Source: Lewinellaceae bacterium
GTDB lineage: Bacteria > Bacteroidota > Bacteroidia > Chitinophagales > Saprospiraceae
Direction of reading: 5' to 3'
DNA length: 64,000 bases
Assembly: GCA_020636325.1 (NCBI GenBank)
Contig: JACJYC010000003.1
Location: 744,001 to 808,000 of the forward strand
Shown: piece after piece, positions 18,832 through 26,946 of the stretch
Layout of the letters: each line of letters starts with the position of its first letter
How positions within the stretch are numbered: position 1 is the first letter of the stretch
Translations under genes and position numbers: made by a program
The notes under the pieces: model-generated
Told to the model about the DNA's origin: nothing
The model's database searches: none
Seen by the model: only the letters and a program-made list of their open reading frames with translations

Positions 18832-19548
18832 ATGAAGAAGATTACGCTTTTCGCGTTGCCCTTTGCGGGCGGGAGCAGGTATTCCTATGCCGAATTCAAA
18901 AATTATTTGCCCGAATTCATCGACCTGGTCAGCCTTGAGCTTCCGGGGCGCGGCAGAAGGATCGCCGAGGAATGCCTGTCGGGCGTCCGCGAAATGACGG
19001 AAGACCTGTTGTCGGCCATCCGGAGTGAAACAGCGGGCCGGTATGCCTTCTACGGCCATAGCCTGGGCAGCCTTATGGCATTCCTGCTGACCAGGGAAAT
19101 CATCCGCGAAGGCCTTAATCCGCCGGTTGCCCTGATCTTGAGCGGTCGTTCGGGGCCGTCTGAAAAAAGAAGATTGCCGATGATCCACGATTTGCCGAAA
19201 GATGAATTCCTGTCGTCATTGCGGGAAATGGGCGGCATGCCGGATGTATTGCTGGAAAATGAGGAACTGATGGAATTCTTCGAGCCGATCATCAGGGCCG
19301 ACCTCAAGGCTGCTGAAACTTACGTCTACGAACCGGGCCCCCCAATCAACGTTCCGGTTTCGGTCATGATCGGCGCCGATGAGGGGATTGCTGACAGTGA
19401 GGCGAAAGCCTGGCAAAAGGAGACAAGTGTACCGATCAGGTTCAGCAAATTTCCGGGCCACCATTTTTTCATCATGGATCACGCCGATACGGTCATAAAT
19501 GAAATTTCAGAATTTCTCCATTCGATCAACCTTGAAACCATTTCGTGA
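18832..19548 (+). CDS. Type II thioesterase
   Basis: External alpha/beta hydrolase (238 aa) that removes wrongly loaded groups from NRPS carrier domains. It shows the family opening LFALPFAGGSRYSYAEF, the PGRGRR segment, the nucleophile Ser77 in GHSLG and the catalytic histidine in the GHHFF motif near 210. It is the last gene of the cluster on the + strand, and its stop lies six bases from the end of the convergent helical-repeat gene. A type I TE already sits at the NRPS C terminus, so this one is the usual editing partner. Confidence 0.93.
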   Translation: MKKITLFALPFAGGSRYSYAEFKNYLPEFIDLVSLELPGRGRRIAEECLSGVREMTEDLLSAIRSETAGRYAFYGHSLGSLMAFLLTREIIREGLNPPVALILSGRSGPSEKRRLPMIHDLPKDEFLSSLREMGGMPDVLLENEELMEFFEPIIRADLKAAETYVYEPGPPINVPVSVMIGADEGIADSEAKAWQKETSVPIRFSKFPGHHFFIMDHADTVINEISEFLHSINLETIS

Positions 19549-19554
19549 GCGGCA

Positions 19555-21069
19555 TCAATGGGCAAATTTGGAATCGAGCGAATCCATGATGAACCCCCAG
19601 AGGTCTTCGTAGGGGATGATCTCAATTTCATGGGGCTGGTTGGCCAGATCAAGAGGGGCTGAAGTCAGCCTGTCGTACCATTTTTTGGCCTTCCGCGCCA
19701 CGCCGGATTTGTGAAAATTGCCTTTGGGTATCTGGAGGAGCATATTGATGAAACAATTGCTCCTGTAACCGTCGCCCTTGTGCAGATACCTGGAACAATA
19801 CTTTTGAATGGCCTCAAAACGATCAAGCGATTTGTCATAATCCTTCCGGATGATCATGAACAGGATCTGTATGATCAGGACCGGGATATTGAGTCCTCTT
19901 TTATCCCGCGAAAGGTTGGGGACGCTGTTCAGGATCTTCCCAAGCCAGAGGCGGTTTCCGTCGCCTTCATTCTGGATCTCGAGTTTGCCGGCTTCCGCCA
20001 AAAAATAGACATAAGCCTTGTAGATCAGCCATCGTTCCTGGACGTAGGCGGACAAAAACTTGAACTTCGGGTGGTCCAATGCCAGTTTCAGGGTCTTCCA
20101 GGCCTCCGCATATTCTTTGGAATGCAGGGCGAGTAAAAGGCTTAATTCCTGGCTGACGTACCAGCTGTGGGTGCCTACCAGAACCAGCGAAGCGGCTTTG
20201 GAGGCCGCAACTTTCCCATTTGGGAAATTTTTGGTCTGCACGTAACTCAACAGCAAGGTATGCAGGAAAACCCTCAGCGGCGTGTTGTAACCATAGGGCT
20301 TGCTTTCAAAAAATTTGATGGCTTTCTCGCAGTGCAGAATGACCTGGTTGTAGTCGTTCATGCTCAGGTGTGAAATGATCAGGATGTACCTGCCGTAAAA
20401 ATGCAAAAGGGGCGACTTGAATTTTTTGAGGTACGGTTCAAGCAGTTCGTAAAAAGCAAGCGCCTTTTTGCTGGTGCTCTCATTGGTTGCCTTGCTTTTT
20501 ACATAAGGAAGCATTAGAATGGTATAATACTCTTCGGCCAGGCTCTCGGCCATGGCGATGTCCTGGTACTTCTTGAATATTTTGTTGTAATAATTGAATT
20601 CCTTCAGGCTGCCGGTACGCGTGCCGTGATGAAGGCGGAGATAACGGGCCGTTTCGAGAATGAATTCGGTCAATTCAACCCTCAGGGCTTTTTTGAAAAC
20701 CTTTTTGCAAATATTGATGCCGGTCTCCCGGGTACCGAAGTTGATCAGGATCTTCGCGGCCATCATGTTTTTGCAGCAATAGATGTACTCCCGGTCGTAT
20801 TCTCCGTAGTTCTGCTTGGGTTCAATAAAGAACAGACTGCTGAGTAATTTTTCCTTGAGGTAGCGTTTCAGGTTCTTGTACCTGAAGTCAGTGGTGCCGG
20901 TTTTGAAAAAATACTGTGCGGCCTCCTGGTCGGTATGGAGTTCCCGGTTAACCAGTTTTTCGTAAAATACCTGAGCCTGGCTTTTCCGGCCGGTATCTGA
21001 CAAAAGCAGGTCTGAAGATTTGAGTTTTATGGTTTTGACTATATCTACAATTTCAAACAGGCTATCCAT
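19555..21069 (-). CDS. Large helical-repeat protein of unknown function
   Basis: A 504-residue, almost wholly alpha-helical protein with repeated pairs of amphipathic helices rich in aromatic, Lys and Leu residues (for example ALAFYELLEPYLKKF, YGRYILIISHLSMNDYNQVILHCEKAIKFFE), as in TPR solenoids. There is no signal peptide, transmembrane segment or catalytic motif. I recall large paralogous families of this kind in Saprospirales genomes, but their function is unknown to me. It is convergent with the NRPS cluster (six-base gap) and its upstream side faces the AT-rich 21,070-21,851 region. It marks the right border of the peptide cluster. Confidence 0.82.
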   Translation of the reverse strand: MDSLFEIVDIVKTIKLKSSDLLLSDTGRKSQAQVFYEKLVNRELHTDQEAAQYFFKTGTTDFRYKNLKRYLKEKLLSSLFFIEPKQNYGEYDREYIYCCKNMMAAKILINFGTRETGINICKKVFKKALRVELTEFILETARYLRLHHGTRTGSLKEFNYYNKIFKKYQDIAMAESLAEEYYTILMLPYVKSKATNESTSKKALAFYELLEPYLKKFKSPLLHFYGRYILIISHLSMNDYNQVILHCEKAIKFFESKPYGYNTPLRVFLHTLLLSYVQTKNFPNGKVAASKAASLVLVGTHSWYVSQELSLLLALHSKEYAEAWKTLKLALDHPKFKFLSAYVQERWLIYKAYVYFLAEAGKLEIQNEGDGNRLWLGKILNSVPNLSRDKRGLNIPVLIIQILFMIIRKDYDKSLDRFEAIQKYCSRYLHKGDGYRSNCFINMLLQIPKGNFHKSGVARKAKKWYDRLTSAPLDLANQPHEIEIIPYEDLWGFIMDSLDSKFAH

Positions 21070-21560
21070 TGCATGCTAATTTTCGAGGTTATTACTGGTC
21101 AGGCATTCAACCCTGTTATATCGGAAAAATAATTGAAACGGAATACAGGCCTGGCAGGCTTCCGGCATAATTCGTCGGGTGCAAGACGAGGGATATACCC
21201 TGAAAACAACCAGGAAACTGACAATTTAACCGGCGGGGTTAGCGCAAATCAGTCGGTAAGATTAAACGGCGGGTGCCAATTTTTTCGGAAATATACAATT
21301 TTTCTGAAACATGCAAATTCCGTCAATACGGTACCATTTTTCCGGATACAAGAATATTGTTTCAATCTGATGCACAACACTTTTCGCTTGCTCTCATAAA
21401 TTGTAAAATTCTGTATATCAAACACTTAAAAAATAAATTTAAAATTGAAATCCATTTTTTGCCATGCGCCGCTGCCTGATTTCTGTCCTCGGAAAAGAGG
21501 GTAGGGGAGGATAGTTTTGGGCTCAAGAATATCAGTGTTAAACCAAAACTGTGTGGCCAT

Positions 21561-21671
21561 ATGTCATCTCTGTTCAATTCAATCCTGTCTGTTGTGGGTT
21601 TATTATTCACAAGCGCCGATTCTTCATCTAGTGAATCATTAATCATTATTGAGGATACAGTCGGCAATTAA
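21561..21671 (+). CDS. Possible small ORF, 36 residues from ATG
   Basis: The ATG at 21,561 opens a 36-codon frame (MSSLFNSILSVVGLLFT followed by a serine-rich ADSSSSES stretch and an acidic end IIIEDTVGN). The same frame is open upstream to 21,480, reading LKNISVKPKLCGHM before the ATG. The longer form has a basic head, amphipathic/hydrophobic middle and acidic tail, which looks protein-like rather than random. A non-ATG start or a decayed gene could explain the open upstream frame. A hairpin begins 10 bases after the stop. Not recognised; could be a leader or signalling peptide, or chance. Confidence 0.3.
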   Translation: MSSLFNSILSVVGLLFTSADSSSSESLIIIEDTVGN

Positions 21672-21680
21672 CGCCAAAAA

Positions 21681-21720
21681 ACCTGGGTGCCGTTTTGATT
21701 TATTTTAAAGGCGCCCAGGT
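21681..21720. terminator. Hairpin, possible bidirectional terminator
   Basis: Eleven-base arms (ACCTGGGTGCC and GGCGCCCAGGT, with one G-T pair) surround an 18-base AT-rich loop. On the minus strand a run of six T follows directly; on the + strand there is only a short ATCTGTTTT. It could end the small + strand ORF or act as a second terminator for the minus-strand gene that ends at 21,852. Confidence 0.5.
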
Positions 21721-21759
21721 ATCTGTTTTACAGGACGAAGGGGAGGTTCTGAATTAATT

Positions 21760-21787
21760 ACTTAACATAATATAAATTATGGGCAAA
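21760..21787 (-). other. dif-like XerC/XerD recombination site
   Basis: Read on the minus strand, the 28 bases split into an XerC-type arm TTTGCCCATAA, a six-base centre TTTATA and an XerD-type arm TTATGTTAAGT. Against E. coli dif (recalled from memory) this matches at 8/11, 5/6 and 10/11 positions, or 23/28. It lies in non-coding DNA just beyond a terminator. It could be the chromosomal dif or a dif-like target of Xer-dependent mobile DNA. Confidence 0.45.
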
Positions 21788-21795
21788 TAGTGGAT

Positions 21796-21826
21796 AAAAA
21801 GAGAGGCGACCTCAAACGGTCGCCTC
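21796..21826 (-). terminator. Rho-independent terminator of the secreted-protein gene
   Basis: A nine-base GC-rich stem (AGGCGACC/GGTCGCCT plus one G-C pair) with a TCAAAC loop is followed on the minus strand by TCTCTTTTT. It starts about 26 bases after the stop of the minus-strand gene. Confidence 0.8.
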
Positions 21827-21851
21827 CTGCTCACCAACTTTAAACTATTAC

Positions 21852-22448
21852 CTAGCGAATAGAAACTTTCTTGTAGAAGGTGTTGTCATCCGTACGGACA
21901 GCGACCGAATAATCGCCCGCAGGCAGATTGGTCAGGTCGAACCGGCGCTGGATGCTGCCGGATTCCGCTTTCGGCTCGTTGTACAACACATCGCCCTGTG
22001 CGTTCAGGATCTCGATGCTGACCGGCTGGCCGCTCAGGTGCAGCAAGGAAAAATCCATTTTGCCTTCGTTCATCGTCACGATCGGCTTGAATACTTCCGT
22101 GCGCTTGGCCGGCTCAACAACCAGGCCTGCAGGCTTCAGCACAACCGGCTGGAGTTTCAGGCTCATCTCATCCTCCAGGTACAGGAAATATTCGCCTTCC
22201 GGCAAATTGGACATGTTGTATTTCTTTGCAGCGTGGGTGCCTTTTTCCAGCGCTTCGATGAAAAGGATCTGACCGTCCTGATCTTCGATCCGGAACTGGG
22301 CATCCATGGACAACGGTTTCTGGAATGACAGGACGAACGTCTTATCGCCGGCGCTCTTTACATTGAAGTAAGCATTAGCGGATACGAAATAGCTCGTCAT
22401 AGCGAAAACTGAAAGAAGCGAAAATTTGATTACTGTCTTCATGTTCAT
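21852..22448 (-). CDS. Secreted protein with tandem beta-sandwich-like modules
   Basis: About 198 residues from the ATG at 22,448 (MNMKTVIKF); another ATG six bases on (MKTVIKF) is equally possible, and an upstream ATG at 22,466 would spoil the signal peptide. A type I signal peptide ending near ANA precedes two similar modules of about 75 residues, each ending in a turn plus strand: NLPEGEYFLYLEDE and NLPAGDYSVAVRTDD. The last module (ILNAQGDVLYNEP ... YKKVSIR) resembles the type IX type-A sorting domain or DUF3244-like Ig fold. So it is probably exported and possibly a type IX substrate. Function unknown. Confidence 0.82.
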   Translation of the reverse strand: MNMKTVIKFSLLSVFAMTSYFVSANAYFNVKSAGDKTFVLSFQKPLSMDAQFRIEDQDGQILFIEALEKGTHAAKKYNMSNLPEGEYFLYLEDEMSLKLQPVVLKPAGLVVEPAKRTEVFKPIVTMNEGKMDFSLLHLSGQPVSIEILNAQGDVLYNEPKAESGSIQRRFDLTNLPAGDYSVAVRTDDNTFYKKVSIR

Positions 22449-22515
22449 GTTTTTTGGTAAAACCATTTTTTTACATCAAAAAGAATGAAAGCGCTTGTAC
22501 ATCGTTTTGACACTG

Positions 22516-22523
22516 CAAAATTA
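22516..22523 (-). promoter_or_regulatory. -7 box (TAATTTTG) of the secreted-protein gene
   Basis: On the minus strand TAATTTTG fits the Bacteroidota -7 consensus TAnnTTTG and lies 67 bases before the chosen ATG. No clear TTG is found at the -33 position, so this rests on one box. Confidence 0.45.
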
Positions 22524-22711
22524 TATACGGTGAGCCTATCGGATCTATACTTGAATTACCCTATTTATGTACTATTTTAACCAACTGATGCCCTTTTTGA
22601 GGCATATGGTCAAAATACTGCATATCCGGGTTAAAATATGTGAAATTATCTTTTGGAAGGATTGATTAAACTGAAGACATTTGGAAGATAATTCTGTTTA
22701 ATAGCATTACT

Positions 22712-23986
22712 TTACTTTGGGCGGACGTGGCCGTCACCCGTTACAATCCATTTATAACTCGTCAACTCCTGCAGCCCCATCGGCCCGCGGGCATGCAGCT
22801 TTTGAGTGCTTATGCCGATTTCCGCCCCCAATCCGAACTGAGCCCCGTCTGTGAAAGCAGTCGATGCATTGGCGTAAACCACAGCCGCATCCACCTTGTT
22901 GAGGAAATCCGCAACGACCTGAGGGTCTTCTGCGATGACGGCTTCGCTGTGCCTGGAACTGTACCGGGCAATATGATCCAGGGCTTCTTGCAGATCCTTT
23001 ACGCATTTCACCGACATTTTCATCGAAAGGAATTCCCGGCCGAAATCACCCTGGCCTGCCCGAAACAGCCGTTCGGGGCTGTAACGGCCCGCAAGCGCCG
23101 CATAACTTTCCGGATCGGCATAGACTTCGCATTGGTGCTCCGTATCGAGCCTGCCGAGCAAATGCGGCAGATCCGCCAATCGGCGCTCATGGATCAGCAG
23201 CGTATCCAGGGCGTTGCAGACGCTTACCCTGCGGGCCTTGGCGTTTTCGATCACCCCCCTACCCTTTTCCGGATCGCCGCTTTCGTCGAAGTAAATATGC
23301 ACGACCCCCGCCCCTGTCTCGATCACCGGAACGCTTGAATTTTCCCTTACAAAATCGATCAGGCCCTGGCTCCCCCTCGGGATAATGACATCAATATGCC
23401 GGTCGGCATGCAGGATGACCGGCAACGCTTCCCGCTCGCTTGGGGCCAGAAAACAAGCTCCTTCCAGGCCATAATCCGAAAGGGCCTTCCGGATCAGCTC
23501 ATGGATGGCCAGGTTGGAAAAATGCGCGTCCCGGCTGCCTTTCAGCACCGTAGCGTTCCCCGACTTCAGGGTAAGCGCAAATACATCAAAAGTAACGTTG
23601 GGTCTGGATTCAAAAACAATCCCGATAACCCCGAGCGGCACCGTCTTTTTGGTCAGGTTCAACCCGTTGGGCAATGATCGCGCTTCCAGGATCCGCCCCA
23701 GCGGCGACGGCAGCCCGGCCACCTTGCGCAGGTCATTGCAGATTTGTTTTATCCGCCCGGGGTTCAACAGCAAACGATCGTATTTAGGGTCGTCTGCCGG
23801 CATTCTGGACAAGTCTTCGGCATTGGCTGCCAGGATCATGCCGGTTTGTTTTTCCGCCAGGTCGGCCAGGGAAAGCAGGATCCCGTTCAACACCTTCTCC
23901 GGGGTCACCGCCAGATTTCTGGCCGCCTCCCTTGCGCTTTCAAGCCCGCTCGTGATTTCGCTTTCCATAACCTGCGCCGCATTCAT
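22712..23986 (-). CDS. proA: Gamma-glutamyl phosphate reductase (glutamate-5-semialdehyde dehydrogenase)
   Basis: Second enzyme of proline biosynthesis: reduces gamma-glutamyl phosphate to glutamate-5-semialdehyde with NADPH. The 424 residues have the ALDH-like fold with GVIGIVFESRPNVTFDV, the LKGSRDAHFSN loop and the catalytic cysteine in RRVSVCNALDTLLIHE. The C-terminal ASTAFTDGAQFGLGAEIGISTQKLHARGP block is diagnostic. It begins five bases after the proB stop, so both are one operon. The downstream 260 bases to the next gene hold only a weak AATTATCTT/AAGATAATT inverted repeat. Confidence 0.97.
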   Translation of the reverse strand: MNAAQVMESEITSGLESAREAARNLAVTPEKVLNGILLSLADLAEKQTGMILAANAEDLSRMPADDPKYDRLLLNPGRIKQICNDLRKVAGLPSPLGRILEARSLPNGLNLTKKTVPLGVIGIVFESRPNVTFDVFALTLKSGNATVLKGSRDAHFSNLAIHELIRKALSDYGLEGACFLAPSEREALPVILHADRHIDVIIPRGSQGLIDFVRENSSVPVIETGAGVVHIYFDESGDPEKGRGVIENAKARRVSVCNALDTLLIHERRLADLPHLLGRLDTEHQCEVYADPESYAALAGRYSPERLFRAGQGDFGREFLSMKMSVKCVKDLQEALDHIARYSSRHSEAVIAEDPQVVADFLNKVDAAVVYANASTAFTDGAQFGLGAEIGISTQKLHARGPMGLQELTSYKWIVTGDGHVRPK

Positions 23987-23991
23987 ATATA

Positions 23992-25089
23992 TTATTCTTT
24001 AATGGATTTTTCGATAAAAAGGTAATCGTAATGCACCAATGGTTTCCTGCCGGTTTCGCCGATCCATCTGCGGGCGTTCTCGGCGTCGTACCGGGCAATG
24101 CCGAGCCCGATCAGATCCCCGCCCTGGTTGCAGATCTGGATCAGATCGCCTTTCATGAAACTCCCTTCAATGCGAATGATGCCGACCGGCAGCAAACTGG
24201 TAACCGCCTGCTCGGACAGCAAGGCGCTGACCGCACCGTCGTTGACCACTACCTGGCCCTTGTATGCGACATCGTTGAACACGATCCATTTCTTGATATT
24301 GGACAACTGGGCCTTGGGTATGATCCTGGTGCCCGCCTTACCGCCTGTCAGTACCGTGGTGATGATGTCCTTTTTCTTGCCGTTGAGGATAAAGGTCTCA
24401 ATGCCGACGCCAGCTGTTTTCCGGGCGATCCGCAGTTTGGTCTGCATTCCGCCGCGGCCAAACGAAGACTTCACCGGTAAAATCCTGCCGGCAACGGCTT
24501 TGTCATCCGGATCGATTTCCGCCAGCAACCGGCTGTCCGGCGAATCCGGGTGTCCGTCATAAATGCCGTCGACGTTGGTCAGGATCAGCAAGGCATCGGC
24601 GCCGGTCATCGCGGCAACCAGTCCGGCCAGTTCATCATTGTCGGTGAACATCAATTCATCGATGGCGATCACGTCGTTCTCATTGACGATCGGGACGATA
24701 TTGTCACGCTGCAAGGCCAGGAAACAGCTCTTCATGTTGATATAATGCTGCCGGTCCCGGAAATCCTCCTTGGTGGCCAGTACCTGGGCGCAAAAAAAAC
24801 CTTTGGGCCCGAAAAAAGAGTCGTAGATCTGCATCAGCTTCACCTGGCCCAGCGAGGCCAGAACCTGCCTGCGCACCACCCTGCTCAAATCATCCAGCCC
24901 CGGCATCAGAGACCTGCCCGCCCCTACCGCCCCCGACGATACCAGGATGACGTGGGTTCCCGATCGCTTCATTTCCGCCACCTGCCCGGCAATGTGTTCA
25001 ATGACCGCCAGATCCGGCATGCCGTCTCCCCTGGTCAGGACGTTAGTCCCTACCTTAATGACTACCTTCTTATATGCAACTGCCTTCAT
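23992..25089 (-). CDS. proB: Glutamate 5-kinase
   Basis: First enzyme of proline synthesis: phosphorylates glutamate at the gamma carboxyl. Length is 365 residues from the ATG at 25,089 (MKAVAYKKVVIKVGTNVLT); a TTG seven codons upstream is less likely. The N-terminal amino acid kinase domain has VVIKVGTNVL, VSSGAVGAG, IVNENDVIAIDE and the TNVDGIYDGHP motif. The C-terminal ~80 residues form the PUA domain (GQVVVNDGAVSALL ... GIARYDAENAR) typical of full-length bacterial enzymes. Feedback control by proline is known for the family. Confidence 0.97.
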   Translation of the reverse strand: MKAVAYKKVVIKVGTNVLTRGDGMPDLAVIEHIAGQVAEMKRSGTHVILVSSGAVGAGRSLMPGLDDLSRVVRRQVLASLGQVKLMQIYDSFFGPKGFFCAQVLATKEDFRDRQHYINMKSCFLALQRDNIVPIVNENDVIAIDELMFTDNDELAGLVAAMTGADALLILTNVDGIYDGHPDSPDSRLLAEIDPDDKAVAGRILPVKSSFGRGGMQTKLRIARKTAGVGIETFILNGKKKDIITTVLTGGKAGTRIIPKAQLSNIKKWIVFNDVAYKGQVVVNDGAVSALLSEQAVTSLLPVGIIRIEGSFMKGDLIQICNQGGDLIGLGIARYDAENARRWIGETGRKPLVHYDYLFIEKSIKE

Positions 25090-25159
25090 TTCATCGCATT
25101 GGAGTTGCAATATTATGGGTTCGCGCCCAGAAATGCGATTTGTCGGATCGAATTTTCTT

Positions 25160-25176
25160 ACTTAACATAATGTAAA
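25160..25176 (-). other. Half dif-like motif upstream of proB
   Basis: The same XerD-type arm as at 21,760 (TTATGTTAAGT on the minus strand) and a similar centre TTTACA, but the outer arm does not match (3/11). The shared block with the 21,760 site is 19 of 20 bases in the same orientation, exactly 3,400 bases apart. Confidence 0.4.
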
Positions 25177-25208
25177 TCTGCTGCCTGGGAGGCATTTATT
25201 TGAAATAT

Positions 25209-25240
25209 TTGTAAAAAATACCCGGAACTTCCTAATTTTG
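25209..25240 (+). promoter_or_regulatory. Promoter of the type IX-secreted protein gene
   Basis: TTG at 25,209-25,211 and TAATTTTG at 25,233-25,240 are separated by 21 bases, matching the Bacteroidota -33/-7 pattern. The ATG follows 56 bases after the -7 box. Confidence 0.6.
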
Positions 25241-25296
25241 GAAGGGTTACTGTCCTCGAAACGAACTGGTATTACAAATGATCAAATTCTGGCGAC

Positions 25297-26913
25297 ATGT
25301 GGGGAAAAACCCTGACCTTGTTCTTTCTGGCTTATTGGGCCGTAGCTTCCCATGAAGTTTTATTCCAACCCGAAGCGGGTCCCGTTGAAATATGCAACAA
25401 TGCAATCGACGACGACGGAGACGGGCTGATCGACATCAACGATCCGGACTGCAAATGCCCGATCCTGGAGCCGACCTCGCTGATCCCGAACCCTTCTTTT
25501 GAGGACCACAGCGGTTGCTGCCCCAGCTCAAGGAGCCAGCTCAATTGCGCCGATGTCTGGATACAGGCATCGGAGGCCACTACGGATTACCTGCATACGT
25601 GCGGATGGATGGGATGGGACGATCTTCCGCCCCCCCTACCCTTTCCGGACGGCCAGGGATGCATCGGCTTCCGGGACGGCCGGTTCGCCCAGGAAAAGGT
25701 GCCGGGCTGGAAGGAATATACCGGCGCCTGCCTGGTATCGCCTTTAAAAAAAGGGAATTCCTACCGGTTCAGGTTCAGCATTGGGTTCACTCATCCGGTC
25801 AATTCGCCTCCGATCAACGTGACCTTTTTTGGCTCAACCAATTGCAACAACCTGCCTTTCGGTGTCGGAGACCCGAATTTTGGCTGTCCGACGAACGGCC
25901 CCGGATGGAAGAACCTCGGAGCCGTTCACGCAGCCGGAGCCAACGCCTGGCTCATCAAAGAAATCAATATCGTACCCACTGAAGATATTTACGCCATCGC
26001 CATCGGCCCGGACTGCCCTTCGAGGGACTCTGAAGTCGACCTGTACTATTTCTTCGACAACCTGATCCTGGCTGAATTAAAGGAATTCGAATTCCAGATC
26101 ACGCCGACAGACCCGAATAAATGCGCCGAAGACTTCTCCCTCCAGGTGCCGTATGCGGATACCATTCAATACCAGTGGTACAAGAACGGCATTGCCCTGA
26201 TCGGGGAAACCGGCGCGAAGCTGAAGACCATGCACGGCGATGGAATATACCAGGTGATGCTGACCTCTCCCACCAGCTGCAAACTGACCGGCACTTACAA
26301 CCGGGAAGAGCCGGTGTATTCCAACACCAGGCGGGAGCTGTTTTGCGAGGGCGACTCCTTCTTCTTCAACGGGGTCAACCTGGAAACGGCAGGCACCTAT
26401 TACGATACCCTCCAGACCAAAGCCGGCTGCGACAGCATCATTGTCCTCAATCTGAAAATGGCATCGGACGGGCATGATACCATCATTACCAAAATTTTCG
26501 ATTTCGAATATTTCCCGGTCGGCTCCCGCAGGTTCAACATGCCCGGTATATACAATATCAACCTGGTTTCGAAACTGGGCTGCGACAGCCTGGTGTACCT
26601 CAATCTCGATTACTACCACGTCTACTCGCCCACGGCCTTTTCACCCAATGATGACGGCCTTAACGACTATTTCAACTTATTCGGCGATGCGGACCTGGTA
26701 GCCGTCCGGAGCCTCATGGTGTTCGACCGGTGGGGCAGCATGGTATACAGCGGGAAAGACCTCCAGCCCAACAGTTTCCATCAGGGCTGGAACGGCAAGG
26801 TCGGATCAGGCAACAAACCCGCCCCCGAAGGCCTGTACGTTTATAAAGCGGAGGTCCTCATGGATGACGGCAAAGTCAGGACCCTGAAAGGCGGCGTTAA
26901 CCTCATAAAATAG
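25297..26913 (+). CDS. Type IX-secreted surface protein with gliding-motility C-terminal domain
   Basis: Secreted protein of 538 residues. An N-terminal hydrophobic segment (TLFFLAYWAVASHEVLF) acts as signal peptide. It is followed by a calcium-binding-type NNAIDDDGDGLIDINDPDC motif, a Cys-rich beta domain (about 70-270) that looks like a ligand- or carbohydrate-binding jelly roll, then two short Ig-like segments with the repeated pattern GCDSIIVLNL / GCDSLVYLNL. The last ~95 residues (SPTAFSPNDDGLNDYFNLFG ... EGLYVYKAEV) are the type B type IX sorting domain, so the protein is exported to the surface. Binding target unknown. Confidence 0.92.
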   Translation: MWGKTLTLFFLAYWAVASHEVLFQPEAGPVEICNNAIDDDGDGLIDINDPDCKCPILEPTSLIPNPSFEDHSGCCPSSRSQLNCADVWIQASEATTDYLHTCGWMGWDDLPPPLPFPDGQGCIGFRDGRFAQEKVPGWKEYTGACLVSPLKKGNSYRFRFSIGFTHPVNSPPINVTFFGSTNCNNLPFGVGDPNFGCPTNGPGWKNLGAVHAAGANAWLIKEINIVPTEDIYAIAIGPDCPSRDSEVDLYYFFDNLILAELKEFEFQITPTDPNKCAEDFSLQVPYADTIQYQWYKNGIALIGETGAKLKTMHGDGIYQVMLTSPTSCKLTGTYNREEPVYSNTRRELFCEGDSFFFNGVNLETAGTYYDTLQTKAGCDSIIVLNLKMASDGHDTIITKIFDFEYFPVGSRRFNMPGIYNINLVSKLGCDSLVYLNLDYYHVYSPTAFSPNDDGLNDYFNLFGDADLVAVRSLMVFDRWGSMVYSGKDLQPNSFHQGWNGKVGSGNKPAPEGLYVYKAEVLMDDGKVRTLKGGVNLIK

Positions 26914-26946
26914 AAAACATTAGCTTTACGCCTTAAAAGCCGGACT

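Larger units (their letters stand above)
21070..21851. other. 782-bp AT-rich intergenic region
   Basis: No convincing long gene lies here. The left part (about 21,100-21,470) is markedly AT-rich and presumably holds the promoter of the minus-strand helical-repeat gene, although no clean TAnnTTTG box is seen. From about 21,480 there is a small + strand ORF, then a hairpin (21,681-21,720), a dif-like site (21,760-21,787) and the terminator of the minus-strand gene (21,796-21,826). Each of these is listed separately. Confidence 0.7.

Noticed and set aside
21362..21667. Minus-strand open frame of 101 codons in the AT-rich gap
   Set aside because: It starts at TTG, runs through the promoter-like AT-rich stretch and looks less protein-like than the plus-strand frame over the same bases.
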